A DNA stretch of 64,000 bases from Roseobacter weihaiensis. GTDB taxonomy: Bacteria; Pseudomonadota; Alphaproteobacteria; Rhodobacterales; Rhodobacteraceae. A program made the translations under genes and the position numbers. Below, piece by piece: positions 50,001 through 59,105 of the stretch. The stretch is taken from contig NZ_JACNMO010000022.1 of NCBI RefSeq assembly GCF_020622345.1, forward strand, positions 30,448 to 94,447. Reading direction: 5' to 3'. The notes below the pieces were generated by a model. It worked only from the letters and a program-made list of their open reading frames with translations, made no database searches and had not been told where the DNA came from. How positions within the stretch are numbered: the stretch's first letter is position 1; every line of letters begins with the position of its first letter.

Positions 50001-50037
50001 ACCGGCGACGCTAGTGTGTCGCCGGTTTTGCTTTTTT
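50001..50037 (+). terminator. Rho-independent terminator between tail genes
   Basis: Perfect 9-bp stem ACCGGCGAC/GTCGCCGGT (50001-50009, 50018-50026), 8-nt loop, followed by TTTGCTTTTTTT. It lies inside the late block, so it must be overridden by antitermination or be followed by a promoter for the DUF2163 gene. Confidence 0.8.
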
Positions 50038-50052
50038 TGAAAGGGGAAACGA

Positions 50053-50931
50053 GTGACCGCATATGATGACGCCCTCGCGACAGGTAACACAAACTTTTGC
50101 AGATGCTTCCGCCTGACACGCCTTGACGGTGTTGTGATGGGCTTCACGGATCACGACCGAAACATCGAATTGTCAGACGGCGTTACCTATACCGCCGCCG
50201 CCGCGTTGACCGCGTCCGACGCCGCCTCGGCGCTTGGCATGGCAGCCGATGAAATGGAAGCGTCCGGCGCGCTGTCCGCAGAAGCGATCACCGAAAGCGA
50301 CCTTGCCGCAGGTCTTTATGACGGGGCTTCGGTTGAGGTCTTTGACGTCGATTGGTCCGACACTGTCCCGCCCCAGCTTTTGGGGCGCTACACGATCGGG
50401 CAGGTCGAGCGCGGGTCGGTCGCATTCCGCGCTGAATTGCGGTCCCTGTCTGCCGGTCTGACCCGCAAGACGGGTCGCATTCATTCGGTCTTGTGCGACG
50501 CCCGTATCGGCGACGCCCGGTGCGGCCTCAACCTGTCCAGCCTGACCCATAGCGCTGCGGCGACGGTCGCCTCGATCGACCCGCTGGATTTCGATGTGCC
50601 GACCCTCGGCAGCTTCGCCGCCGACGCATTCGATCGCGGCCGGATCAACTGGACAAGCGGACCGAAGGCGGGGACGTCCTCGGATATCCGGGTCGCCCGG
50701 GCGTCTGACGGCCGCCTTCGGGTGTCCCTCTGGCGCGTGCCTTCTGCGGCGATCGGGATCGGCGACGCCGCAACCCTGACCGTCGGCTGCAATAAGACGG
50801 CCGAGACATGCCGCCTGCGGTTCGGCAACCTCGATAACTTCCGGGGCTTCCCCGACATGCCCGGCGAGACCTTCGCCGCGGAATACGCAAGGACGGGCGA
50901 CCCGTCGCAAAACGGGGGGTCCCGCTCATGA
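50053..50931 (+). CDS. Tail hub protein, DUF2163 (GTA gp13-like)
   Basis: 292 residues. N-terminal YDDALATGNTNFCRCFRLTRLDGVVMGFTDHDRN, written here as two linked motifs around CRCFRLTR and GFTDHDR, is typical; the C-terminal BR0599-like part has VLCDARIGDARCGLNL and GCNKTAETCRLRFGN, with cysteines proposed in relatives to bind a metal cluster. It makes the hub through which DNA leaves. ATGA overlap with the NlpC/P60 gene. GTG or ATG start: GTG at 50053 has GGGGAAAC upstream. Confidence 0.9.
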   Translation: MTAYDDALATGNTNFCRCFRLTRLDGVVMGFTDHDRNIELSDGVTYTAAAALTASDAASALGMAADEMEASGALSAEAITESDLAAGLYDGASVEVFDVDWSDTVPPQLLGRYTIGQVERGSVAFRAELRSLSAGLTRKTGRIHSVLCDARIGDARCGLNLSSLTHSAAATVASIDPLDFDVPTLGSFAADAFDRGRINWTSGPKAGTSSDIRVARASDGRLRVSLWRVPSAAIGIGDAATLTVGCNKTAETCRLRFGNLDNFRGFPDMPGETFAAEYARTGDPSQNGGSRS

Positions 50932-51560
50932 TCTCAACCGTCAATCCCGCTGTGATCGCCGCCCATGCCGCCGCATGGGTCGGGACACCCTTTCACAGAC
51001 GCGCCGCCGTTCGCGGTGTCGGCGCAGATTGCGTCGGCCTGATCCGCGGCATTCTTGCGGAGACCTCGGGCGTTTTGGTTACGCCGCCCCCTTTTGTCGA
51101 GGATTGGGCCGCGACCTCGCCGATCCTTGAGGCCGGAAACCGGCACTTGATCCCCGTAACGTCTGGACCGATCCCGAGCATCGGGGACGTGGTTGCGTTT
51201 CGAATTGGCGGCGGCCCCGTCGCTCATGTCGGCGTTCTGTCAGGTCGCAATGGGCCACAAGCAAAGTCCGGGTGTCGCATTGTGCATGTCTGCGAAAGAC
51301 GGGGTGCGGTCGAGAGTCGGACGCCTTGGCATACTGCGGGCCGCTGGCGCTTCCCGCTCGCCGAAGGGTGTGAGACCGGCAAGCCAAACCTGAGACCGTC
51401 CGACCTCTTGGCAATCGTTCAAGAGGACGCCGGGGGCGCTTTCTACACCGTTCAGGACATGATGGACGGGACCCCCTTATCCCGATCCCGCCACTACCCA
51501 ACGCCCGGGGCCGCGCTCGCCGCGATCCCCCCGGCGATCGTTCACGTCGAAAGGGTCTAA
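50928..51560 (+). CDS. NlpC/P60-type cell-wall peptidase (GTA gp14-like)
   Basis: 210 residues. The first 150 have the NlpC/P60 plan: WVGTPFHRRAAVRGVGADCVGLI with the nucleophile Cys, and PVAHVGVLSG with the catalytic His. In the GTA this tail-tip enzyme opens the peptidoglycan for DNA entry. The C-terminal 60 residues are an extra helical domain with DDAGGAFYTVQDMM-like segment. It is longer than the typical 140-150 residues. Confidence 0.86.
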   Translation: MISTVNPAVIAAHAAAWVGTPFHRRAAVRGVGADCVGLIRGILAETSGVLVTPPPFVEDWAATSPILEAGNRHLIPVTSGPIPSIGDVVAFRIGGGPVAHVGVLSGRNGPQAKSGCRIVHVCERRGAVESRTPWHTAGRWRFPLAEGCETGKPNLRPSDLLAIVQEDAGGAFYTVQDMMDGTPLSRSRHYPTPGAALAAIPPAIVHVERV

Positions 51561-51563
51561 CAC

Positions 51564-54500
51564 ATGGCAACGCTTCTTTTCGCTGCGGCCGGTTCTGCAA
51601 TCGGCGGCGCTATCGGCGGGTCTGTCCTCGGGGTTTCGGCCGCTGCGATCGGTCAGGCTATCGGCGCGACGCTTGGCCGTGTGGTCGATTCAAAGCTGAT
51701 GGGCGGGACCGGCACAATCACGCAAGAGGGTCCGCGCCTCGACACCCTTGATGTCATGACCTCGCAAGAGGGCGCGGCGCTTGCCGATATCTCGGGCCGT
51801 ACCGCGATTTCGGGTGAAGTGATATGGGCGGCCCGCTTGAAGGAAACAGCAAACACAACCTCTCAAACGACGGGGTCCGGCAAGTCGCAGCAAACCGTGA
51901 CGTCGACCACCTATTCCTATTCAGCCTCTTTTGCGGTCTCTCTTGGCGAGGGGCCTTTGTCGCACATGGGGCGGATTTGGATCGACGGTCAGGTTGTCGA
52001 TCTCTCGACCATGATCAATTCCGGCCGGGTACGGTTTTACAACGGAAATGAGACGCAAACCCCCGACTACCTGATCGAGGCGATCGAGGGTCATGCCCCG
52101 GCCTACCGCGGGACGGCCTATGTCGTTTTCGAGGACCTGCCACTCGCGCAATTCGGCAACCGCATTCCGCAGGTCCGCATCGAAGTCTTCGGGCGCTCGG
52201 GTGACATGGAGGACCTGATCCGAGGCGTCAACGTGATCCCCGGCGCAACAGAATGGGGATACCTGCCGACCCCGAACCCGCGGGTCCGCCGGGATGGTCA
52301 GGGTAACATTTTCCAAGAGGACGTCGAGAATGCGAACCGCCACGCGGGCATTGCCGACTGGACTCTGTCTATGGATATGCTGTCGGCGAACCTGCCTGCG
52401 GCCTCGACTGTCTCTCTCATTGCGGCATGGTTCGGCACTGACCTTCGGGCGGGCCTTTGCAGCGTCGAGCCGCGGGTCGAGTTGAAGGGCAAAGAGACAA
52501 AGACACAGTGGTCCGCCGGTGGCCTGACCCGCGCGAGCGCAAACGTGACCTCGACAACGGACGACGGCCGCCCGGCCTACGGGTCCAGCCCGGCCGATAT
52601 CTCTCTTGTCCGGGCGATCAAGAACCTGCGCGCCCGGGGCAAGCGGACCGTCCTTTATCCCTTCATCATGATGGATATCACCGACGCCCAAGCCCTGCCG
52701 GACCCTTCGGGGCTTGGCACTCAGGGCGCTTACCCGTGGCGCGGCCGGATCGAGCCGCGGGCCGGGCAGTCGGTCGCGGCCGAGGTCGCCGCCTTCATGG
52801 GAACGGCCGCGCCTTCGGACTTCTCTGTTTCGGGCGAGACGGTCACATATTCCGGCCCGGCGGCCTTCGGGTTTCGCCGTTTCATCCTGCATCTTGCGCA
52901 TGTCGCCAAAGCGGCGGGCGGCGTTGACGCCTTCCTTGTGGGGACCGAAATGCGGGGGCTTTCGATGGCCCGGCACTCCGACGGCTCATATCCGTTTGTT
53001 GACGCCCTGCGCGTCCTCGCCGCCGAGGTCTCGGCGATCCTTCCGTCCGCGGCTATCAGCTACGCGGCCGACTGGTCGGAATATCACTCTGACCGCCCCG
53101 GCAATGAAATCCTGTTTCACCTTGACCCGCTCTGGTCTGACCCCGCAATCGACTTTGTCGGGATTGACAACTACCTGCCCTTGTCCGACTGGCGCGGCGG
53201 GACGTCACACGCCGATTTTGACGCCCTCGCGGGGATCACGACGCCTTATTCGCTGGAATACCTCAAAGGGAATATCGAGGGCGGCGAGTATTGGGACTGG
53301 TTCTATGCCGATAGCGCCGCCCGGTCCGCGCAGGACCGCACGCCGATCGAGGACGTCACCTATGGCGAGCCTTGGGTCTACCGCCAGAAGGCAATCCGGG
53401 ACTGGCACCAAAACGCCCACCATGAGCGCGACGCAAGCGGCATTCGCGCCGCCTCGCCAACCGCTTGGGTCCCCGGGTCCAAGCCGATCTGGTTTACCGA
53501 AATCGGTTGCCCGGCGGTCGAGTTTGGCGGCAATCAGCCGAACGTCTTCAACTCGCGGATTTCGAGCGAGGGGGGCTTGCCCTATTTCTCGACCGGCATC
53601 CGCGACGACTTCATGCAGCGCCAGTTTATCCGGGCCTCGCTCGAATGGTGGCGGGACAATGGGGCCGGTGTTCTGGATATTGCCGACGCGCAGGTATGGT
53701 GTTGGGACGCCCGCCCGTGGCCTGAGTTCCCGAATAACCTCGACACATGGTCGGACGGCCCGGACTGGCGTCTGGGTCACTGGTTGAACGGCCGCGCCGG
53801 AACGGCCCCGGCCGCCGAGGCGATGCGCCGCCGGTTGGTGGAGCGTCACAACCTGGTCGACGCGGATTTCGATTTCTCCGAAGCTTACGGGCAAGGGGAC
53901 GGCTACGCCTCGGGCGCTCCGATCAGTTTCCGCGAGTATATCCAGCCTTTCGAGGTCTCTTTGGGCTTGACCGTCCGCGAGGACGACGGCCGCCTGATCT
54001 TCTCAAATCCGGCTTTTGCCCGCGAGGTCGCAGGGGTCACGGTTGACGACATGGCCGAATCCGGCACTGCGGGGACCGCGCCTTTCGCGGCGCTGCGGTC
54101 GGCGATCGAGGATACGGCCGGGACGGCGATTTTCCGTTTTCGGGACGGCGTTCGGGATTACGAGGCGGCCGCTGTTCGCGATGAGATCGAGGACGGCCCC
54201 GAAGATGGAACGGCCGAAGCCGAAACGCCTCTTATCCTCGATTTCGATCGGGGGGCCTCGGCCGTGGCCCGGATACTCCGCGCAGCATCGGCGGGCCGGG
54301 AAACCCTGTCCTTCTCGCTGCCGCGCTCCGCGCGCCGGGTGCGCCCGGGCCTGATCCTTCCGGTTGCGATCGGGGACGGCACAACGCGCCTTTACGAGGT
54401 CACAAAGGTGATCGAAGGGGAATCCCTCGCGATCGAGGCCCGGTCCTATGACCGTCGCAGTCACGCCCCCGGAAGCAGCATCTATGTTCCGGCGCAGGAT

Positions 54501-55448
54501 AGCCGGGTGTTCGGGTCTCAATCCTCGATTTTGGCGCTTATGGACCTGCCTCTTGTCACATCTGGGGTTGATGAAGCCGACGGCTTTATCGCGGCTCACG
54601 CCGAGCCTTGGCCCGGACTTGTGGTTGTCGCCCGATCCTACGACGAAAACATCGGCTTTGCGCCCTCGGCGTCTCTGGCAGTCCCTGCCACGCTCGGCGA
54701 AACCGTTGCTGATCTCGACCCGGATGCGTCTTGGACCTACACCCAAGGCCCTCTCGACGTCCGCGTCTTTTCGGGATCGCTGGTCTCGCGCTCCGAGCCG
54801 GAAGTCCTTGGCGGTGCAAACTCTCTCGCCGTGAAACACGGCGACGGATGGGAGATCATTCAATTCCGCAATGCTGAATTGATCGACGCCGAGACCTATC
54901 GCCTCTCGGGTCTTCTGAGGGGCCAGCGGGGCACGGAAAGCCTCTCCGGGGTGGTTCTGCCTGCATTCGCCCGGGTGGTCCTCTTGGACGACGCTATCGC
55001 CCCCGCTGGCGTATCCTCGGCCGACGTCGGCTTGCCGTTCTGGTATCGTTACGGCCCCTCGGACGTCTCGACCGACGAACACCTGAAATCGCGCGCCACC
55101 TTTACCGGGATCGGCCGTCGGCCGTTCGCACCGGTTCACCTAAAGGCCGCGTGGTCCGGCGGCGACGCCGTCCTGAATTGGACGCGGCGCACCCGGACGC
55201 TTGACGGCACGTTCCCGGCCTCTGGTCAGGAACCCCCGATCGGCGAGGTCTCGGAAAGCTACCGGGTCGAGATCGGACCCGTGGGCGCACCGATCCGGGT
55301 CGCGACGGTTGCCGCGCCAACCTTCACCTACACCGCGGCCGATCAATCGGCCGACGGCGTCACCCTGCCGGTCGCGGTCAGGGTGTCCCAAATCTCCGAC
55401 ACCTTCGGCCCCGGTCCCGCCGCGGCTCTCAACCTGAAAGGCTCTTAA
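51564..55448 (+). CDS. Megatron/TIM-barrel tail-tip protein (GTA gp15-like)
   Basis: 1294 residues, the largest tail-tip protein. A Gly/Ala-rich N-terminus is followed by a GTA_TIM domain (about residues 420-720) with IDFVGIDNYLPLSDWRGGTSH and KPIWFTEIGCPAVEFGGNQPN, where Glu and Asp sit as in glycoside hydrolases. Then a phage-tail_3-like domain (about 730-900) with HNLVDADFDFSEAYGQGDG and a C-terminal beta-rich receptor part. In the GTA it lines the tip and touches the host. Probably recognises a capsular or surface sugar. Confidence 0.9.
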   Translation: MATLLFAAAGSAIGGAIGGSVLGVSAAAIGQAIGATLGRVVDSKLMGGTGTITQEGPRLDTLDVMTSQEGAALADISGRTAISGEVIWAARLKETANTTSQTTGSGKSQQTVTSTTYSYSASFAVSLGEGPLSHMGRIWIDGQVVDLSTMINSGRVRFYNGNETQTPDYLIEAIEGHAPAYRGTAYVVFEDLPLAQFGNRIPQVRIEVFGRSGDMEDLIRGVNVIPGATEWGYLPTPNPRVRRDGQGNIFQEDVENANRHAGIADWTLSMDMLSANLPAASTVSLIAAWFGTDLRAGLCSVEPRVELKGKETKTQWSAGGLTRASANVTSTTDDGRPAYGSSPADISLVRAIKNLRARGKRTVLYPFIMMDITDAQALPDPSGLGTQGAYPWRGRIEPRAGQSVAAEVAAFMGTAAPSDFSVSGETVTYSGPAAFGFRRFILHLAHVAKAAGGVDAFLVGTEMRGLSMARHSDGSYPFVDALRVLAAEVSAILPSAAISYAADWSEYHSDRPGNEILFHLDPLWSDPAIDFVGIDNYLPLSDWRGGTSHADFDALAGITTPYSLEYLKGNIEGGEYWDWFYADSAARSAQDRTPIEDVTYGEPWVYRQKAIRDWHQNAHHERDASGIRAASPTAWVPGSKPIWFTEIGCPAVEFGGNQPNVFNSRISSEGGLPYFSTGIRDDFMQRQFIRASLEWWRDNGAGVLDIADAQVWCWDARPWPEFPNNLDTWSDGPDWRLGHWLNGRAGTAPAAEAMRRRLVERHNLVDADFDFSEAYGQGDGYASGAPISFREYIQPFEVSLGLTVREDDGRLIFSNPAFAREVAGVTVDDMAESGTAGTAPFAALRSAIEDTAGTAIFRFRDGVRDYEAAAVRDEIEDGPEDGTAEAETPLILDFDRGASAVARILRAASAGRETLSFSLPRSARRVRPGLILPVAIGDGTTRLYEVTKVIEGESLAIEARSYDRRSHAPGSSIYVPAQDSRVFGSQSSILALMDLPLVTSGVDEADGFIAAHAEPWPGLVVVARSYDENIGFAPSASLAVPATLGETVADLDPDASWTYTQGPLDVRVFSGSLVSRSEPEVLGGANSLAVKHGDGWEIIQFRNAELIDAETYRLSGLLRGQRGTESLSGVVLPAFARVVLLDDAIAPAGVSSADVGLPFWYRYGPSDVSTDEHLKSRATFTGIGRRPFAPVHLKAAWSGGDAVLNWTRRTRTLDGTFPASGQEPPIGEVSESYRVEIGPVGAPIRVATVAAPTFTYTAADQSADGVTLPVAVRVSQISDTFGPGPAAALNLKGS

Positions 55449-55449
55449 T

Positions 55450-55785
55450 ATGGCAATGCTGATTCTCAATTCCGGCTGGACGGAAATCGTCATTCCGGCC
55501 AACGAAAACTATCGCAATCTGAAAAATATGGACTCGGTAGGCGCGGTCACGCTGCTTTTCTCCGACACGCCCCCGGTCACGCATCCGTCCGAGACGTGGG
55601 ATATCTACAAGATCGCCCCGGGCGAGCGGGTCAATATACTGCTTTCGGGTCAGTACCGCCCCCGGGTTTTCCTGCGCGGCAATAACGTGGGTATCGACGT
55701 CATAAATTCGTTCACGCTTCTGGGGAACGATCCCGGGGGCGGCCCGATCGTGACGATCTCGCCCCGCGCCTCCGGGGTCAAATAA
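55450..55785 (+). CDS. Hypothetical tail-fibre-associated protein
   Basis: 111 residues, beta-rich (WTEIVIPANENYRNLKNM, PRVFLRGNNVGIDVINSFTL), no recognised family. Position between the megatron and the DUF2793 protein suggests a tail-tip attachment or receptor-binding accessory. Stop and next ATG overlap by 1 base. Confidence 0.6.
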   Translation: MAMLILNSGWTEIVIPANENYRNLKNMDSVGAVTLLFSDTPPVTHPSETWDIYKIAPGERVNILLSGQYRPRVFLRGNNVGIDVINSFTLLGNDPGGGPIVTISPRASGVK

Positions 55786-56495
55786 TGGCGACGCCCTATC
55801 TGCGCGCCCCGCTGATCGCCGAAGGTCAGGCGCAGCCGCATGTGACGGCAAACTCGGCGCAGACGATCGCCGATCTTGCCCGCGGCCGTCTCGCCCTGTC
55901 GGCGACCGTATTGACGCCCCCGGGATCGCCCGTCGAGGGCGACGCCTATATTCTGCCTACGGGCGCGACCGGCTGGACCTCGGCCGACGATAACGATCCG
56001 GCCGCTGGCGACATTGCAATCCGATGGGCGGGCGCGTGGCACAAGATCACACCCGCGATCGGCTGGACGTGGCGGATTCTGGATGAAGGCGCTTCGGCCG
56101 TCTTCACCGCCGGGGGGTGGCGTAGGGGGTCGGTTTCCGGCCCCTTGGGGGCTTCCCTTGGTCTTGTGGTGGCCGAGGCGGCGCTTGACCTCTTGGGGCC
56201 TTCGACCTCTGCGGTCGATCTCCTGCCGACCCGGGCGATAATCCTCGGCGTTTCGTCTTGGACGATCGAAACCGTGACGGGTGCGCCGTCCTATTCCGTC
56301 GGCCTGACCGGAGAAGTCAACAAATTCGGCGGATCGCTTGGCGTGGCGGTCGACTCCTCGAATATCGGTGTCGTTGGACCCTTCGCAACCTACGCGCTCG
56401 CGGACGTCATTGTGACATCTGACGGGGCCGATTTCACCGGCGGCCGCGTCGGTCTTGCGGTCTCCGCGATTGTTCCGGGGGTGCCGATCCCATGA
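55785..56495 (+). CDS. DUF2793 phage tail protein (fibre or spike candidate)
   Basis: 236 residues. Starts with a DUF2793 domain (TPYLRAPLIAEGQAQPHVTANSAQTIADL, given as the key pattern with PYL...Q.QPHV.AN) of about 100 residues, seen in GTA-type phage tails. The C-terminal half is a separate beta-rich domain likely to bind the host. Its end overlaps the next gene by 4 bp. Confidence 0.75.
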   Translation: MATPYLRAPLIAEGQAQPHVTANSAQTIADLARGRLALSATVLTPPGSPVEGDAYILPTGATGWTSADDNDPAAGDIAIRWAGAWHKITPAIGWTWRILDEGASAVFTAGGWRRGSVSGPLGASLGLVVAEAALDLLGPSTSAVDLLPTRAIILGVSSWTIETVTGAPSYSVGLTGEVNKFGGSLGVAVDSSNIGVVGPFATYALADVIVTSDGADFTGGRVGLAVSAIVPGVPIP

Positions 56496-56953
56496 CATGG
56501 CAAGCGACAACCCAAGCGGCGCTAGAGGACGCCGCCCGGGCCGCCATTGTGGCGGCCTTCCCTCTGGCGCGGGGTCGGTCATATGATCCGCGCCCGGTCC
56601 CGAATGAGATCGTCCCCGCCTACGCCGTCCGGGTCGAACACGAAAACGCCGAACCGTCGGGTCTCAACACGTCGTCCCGCCTGATAACCGGGACGCTCCG
56701 GGCGGTTCTGTGGGTCAAGGCCCCGGACGACGATCGCCTCGATCTCGCCGATCTCGCCGACCACCTTCGCGCCGTGATCCTCGATAGCCCGGCCCTTTTG
56801 GACCTGACCGGATCGCTCGACCCGTCAGACAATGAAACCGAGGTTCAAACCGAGGCGGAACGCTTCGCCCGGATTGAATGTCTCTTTTCCGCGCAATGGC
56901 TGGAAAGCCCCTCGGAAAATGCCTTGATCGCTGCCCGCTTCGGCTTGGCCTGA
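56492..56953 (+). CDS. Tail terminator protein (gpU-like), displaced
   Basis: 153 residues. Pattern ALEDAARAAIVAAFPLARG, PAYAVRVEHENAE, LRAVLWVKAPDDDRLDLADL and EAERFARIECLFSAQWLES matches the lambda gpU/gpZ-class tail-terminator fold (alpha-beta-beta-beta). In most siphophages this gene lies upstream of the tail tube gene. Here it follows the fibre genes, an unusual relocation. Confidence 0.65.
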   Translation: MTWQATTQAALEDAARAAIVAAFPLARGRSYDPRPVPNEIVPAYAVRVEHENAEPSGLNTSSRLITGTLRAVLWVKAPDDDRLDLADLADHLRAVILDSPALLDLTGSLDPSDNETEVQTEAERFARIECLFSAQWLESPSENALIAARFGLA

Positions 56954-56980
56954 TCGGCTCAACTCACAAGGAAAACGCAT

Positions 56981-57655
56981 ATGGATTATTTCGAGTCCGC
57001 AATGGACACCGTCGCAATTTGGGAGGGCGGATGGTCCGACCACAAGGACGATCCCGGCGGTCTGACCCGTTGGGGATGGACCCTGAAAACGCTGGTCGCA
57101 AAGGCGATCGACGTCAACATGGATGGCCGCGTGGACGCGCGCGATCTCAAAGACCTGACCAAAGGCGAGGCCCGGAGGCTATACCGCGTCCATTTCTGGG
57201 ACGCGGTCTCGGGCGATCTGCTGCCCGGGCCTCTCGCGATGCTGGTCTTTAACTCGGCAGTGAACCAAGGCCCCGGCCGCGCCGCGAAATTTCTGCAACG
57301 CGCCGCGGGCGTAAAGCGTGACGGTGCAATCGGTCCTCGCACGCTTGCCGCCGTTTCGGACAAGTGGAACGCTGACCCTCTCGCGATCATGCGTGAATTT
57401 CTGACGTGGCAACTGTTGCACTACACGTCGCTTGCGATCTTCGTCACCTTCGGCCGTGGCTGGACGCGCCGGACGATGGACTTTGCGCTGGTCGCTGGCG
57501 GCGAGGCCGCGACGATCAAGGAATCCGTGATCGAGGACGTCATCCCGCACGGCACTGCGACGCACGCTCCCGCGCCCTCTCGCCGCCGCCCCTCGACCGC
57601 TTGGACGCGGATCGTTTCGGCGCTGTCCGGGGGGCGTGTCAATGAAACCCGCTGA
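56981..57655 (+). CDS. GH108 endolysin (N-acetylmuramidase) with EF-hand-like loop
   Basis: 224 residues. The signature WEGGWSDHKDDPGGLTRWG (with catalytic Glu in EGGW) is GH108, then a peptidoglycan-binding-3-like C-terminal domain (about 85-175) with VNQGPGRAAKFLQRAAGV. An unusual insert DVNMDGRVDARDL (about 44-56) fits a calcium EF-hand/dockerin loop, D-x-N-x-D-G-x-V-D-x-x-D. A C-terminal basic tail follows a weak hydrophobic stretch. It cleaves glycan strands at lysis. The next gene starts 14 bp before its stop. Confidence 0.85.
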   Translation: MDYFESAMDTVAIWEGGWSDHKDDPGGLTRWGWTLKTLVAKAIDVNMDGRVDARDLKDLTKGEARRLYRVHFWDAVSGDLLPGPLAMLVFNSAVNQGPGRAAKFLQRAAGVKRDGAIGPRTLAAVSDKWNADPLAIMREFLTWQLLHYTSLAIFVTFGRGWTRRTMDFALVAGGEAATIKESVIEDVIPHGTATHAPAPSRRRPSTAWTRIVSALSGGRVNETR

Positions 57656-57941
57656 CGATCTCGAATGGCGCGGCCGCGTCGAGCGCAAGCTGGACGCGAT
57701 CTCCGAGGCGGTTGTGCGACTGGCTCGGGTCGAGGAACGGACGGCGACGCTCTTTCGCGATCAGTCCGCGAATACGACGGCCGTCGTCCAGCTTACCGCC
57801 CGCCTGACCGCGCTGGAAGCGACCACGCAGGCCAATAAGACGTCAATCAGGCTCGCCGAGCGTGTTTTCTGGCTGGCCGCAACACTGGCGACACCGATCG
57901 TTTCGGGTGTCGCTGTCTACTACCTCACGAAAGGGGCTTGA
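57642..57941 (+). CDS. Coiled-coil, tail-anchored membrane protein (holin-like)
   Basis: 99 residues from the ATG at 57642 (a GTG two codons earlier is possible; GGGGGG precedes). A heptad-rich soluble part (VERKLDAISEAVVRLARVEE, then TARLTALEATTQANK) leads to one C-terminal membrane helix (VFWLAATLATPIVSGVAVYYL). This resembles the XhlA/DUF-type lysis accessory proteins found next to endolysins. It overlaps the endolysin stop by 14 bp, so it is co-translated. Confidence 0.65.
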   Translation: MKPADDLEWRGRVERKLDAISEAVVRLARVEERTATLFRDQSANTTAVVQLTARLTALEATTQANKTSIRLAERVFWLAATLATPIVSGVAVYYLTKGA

Positions 57942-57944
57942 CCT

Positions 57945-59105
57945 ATGGCCGCACCGCTGACCGACGACGAATTGAAGGCGACGGCACACGTCGTCGCAGC
58001 GCACCCGGGAGACACCCCGGGCGCGGCCCGCGCCCTCGGTATCTCGACCTCGGCGCTTTACCGTCGCCTTGCCCGGATCGCGCAACGCGGATTTGACGGC
58101 TCAACACCCGCCGCAATCCCGGCCGGTCAGGTTGTCAAAGGCGTCTCTACCCTACACACGTTGAACCCGGTCACGGGCGAAATGGAACAGCGGGCCATTT
58201 GGACAAAGACTCGAGAGGAAGGATTTACCCCCGAGGATTTCGCCCAAGTGATCCGCGACGTTGCAAAGGACCTGGTCGGCTCGATCCCGCCCGTCCCTGC
58301 GCCCAAAACCTCGGCCGACGGCAAGGGGTCCTTTCACCTGTTCCCGTGGCCGGACCTGCATTTCGGAATGCTGTCATGGGCAGAGGAAACCGGCGAGTCC
58401 TTTGATCTGAAAATCGCTGAGCGTCTTGTCATGGACGCCTTTTCCCGTCTGGTTGCTCAAACACCCGACGCCGATGAAGCGATTTTGCTCGGCCTCGGCG
58501 ATCTGTTGCATTCGGACGACGAGTCCGGCACGACCAAGCGCAGCGGAAACCGGCTCGACGTGGATGGCCGCTTTGCCAAGGTGCGCCGGGTTGTGATCCG
58601 GGTTCTCGCGTGGGCGATCCGTCTTCTCTTGGCCCGCTTCCCGAAAGTGACAGTCCGCCTCTTGCCGGGCAACCATGACGAAGAAACGGCCGTCGCTCTT
58701 GCCGAGGCGCTGGCGCTCTTGTTTGACGCCGAGGATCGCGTCGAGTTTGATCTGGACCCGGGTCTGTGGTGGTTCTACCGCCGCGGCGTCGTCCAGATCG
58801 GCGCAACGCACGGGCACACCTGCAAGCCCGCCAAAATGCCCGGCGTGATGATCCAGCGCCGCCCGCACGACTACGCGGCCGCAACGGTCCACCGCTTCTA
58901 TCACGGGCACTTGCATAACACGATGGTCGGCGAGGAAATGGGCGTCCCGATTGAATGCCTGCAAACCATTATCCCCGGCGACGCCTATCACATTGGCGGC
59001 GGGTATGGCGGCGGGCGATCCATGATCGCGGTCGAGTTTCACGAAACCCGCGGCGAGGTCGGTCGAAAGATCGTCGGCGTCGTCAATGGAAAGGTCTTGC
59101 AATGA
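57945..59105 (+). CDS. Calcineurin-like metallophosphoesterase with N-terminal HTH
   Basis: 386 residues. N-terminal helix-turn-helix (GAARALGISTSALYRRLARI, about 25-45). The phosphoesterase motifs follow in order: WPDLHFGM (D-x-H), LGLGDLLHSDD (G-D), LPGNHDEE (G-N-H-D), IGATHGH and YHGHLHN (G-H-x-H). All metal ligands look intact. Substrate may be nucleic acid or a nucleotide; phage use is unknown. It ends the late operon together with the dNMP kinase gene (ATGA overlap). Confidence 0.8.
   Translation: MAAPLTDDELKATAHVVAAHPGDTPGAARALGISTSALYRRLARIAQRGFDGSTPAAIPAGQVVKGVSTLHTLNPVTGEMEQRAIWTKTREEGFTPEDFAQVIRDVAKDLVGSIPPVPAPKTSADGKGSFHLFPWPDLHFGMLSWAEETGESFDLKIAERLVMDAFSRLVAQTPDADEAILLGLGDLLHSDDESGTTKRSGNRLDVDGRFAKVRRVVIRVLAWAIRLLLARFPKVTVRLLPGNHDEETAVALAEALALLFDAEDRVEFDLDPGLWWFYRRGVVQIGATHGHTCKPAKMPGVMIQRRPHDYAAATVHRFYHGHLHNTMVGEEMGVPIECLQTIIPGDAYHIGGGYGGGRSMIAVEFHETRGEVGRKIVGVVNGKVLQ

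Noticed and set aside
36869..57655. That the structural block is a gene transfer agent
   Set aside because: Only the tail tip resembles the GTA. There is a tyrosine integrase with intact att sites, phage replication genes and a GpA-type terminase, none typical of the RcGTA cluster.
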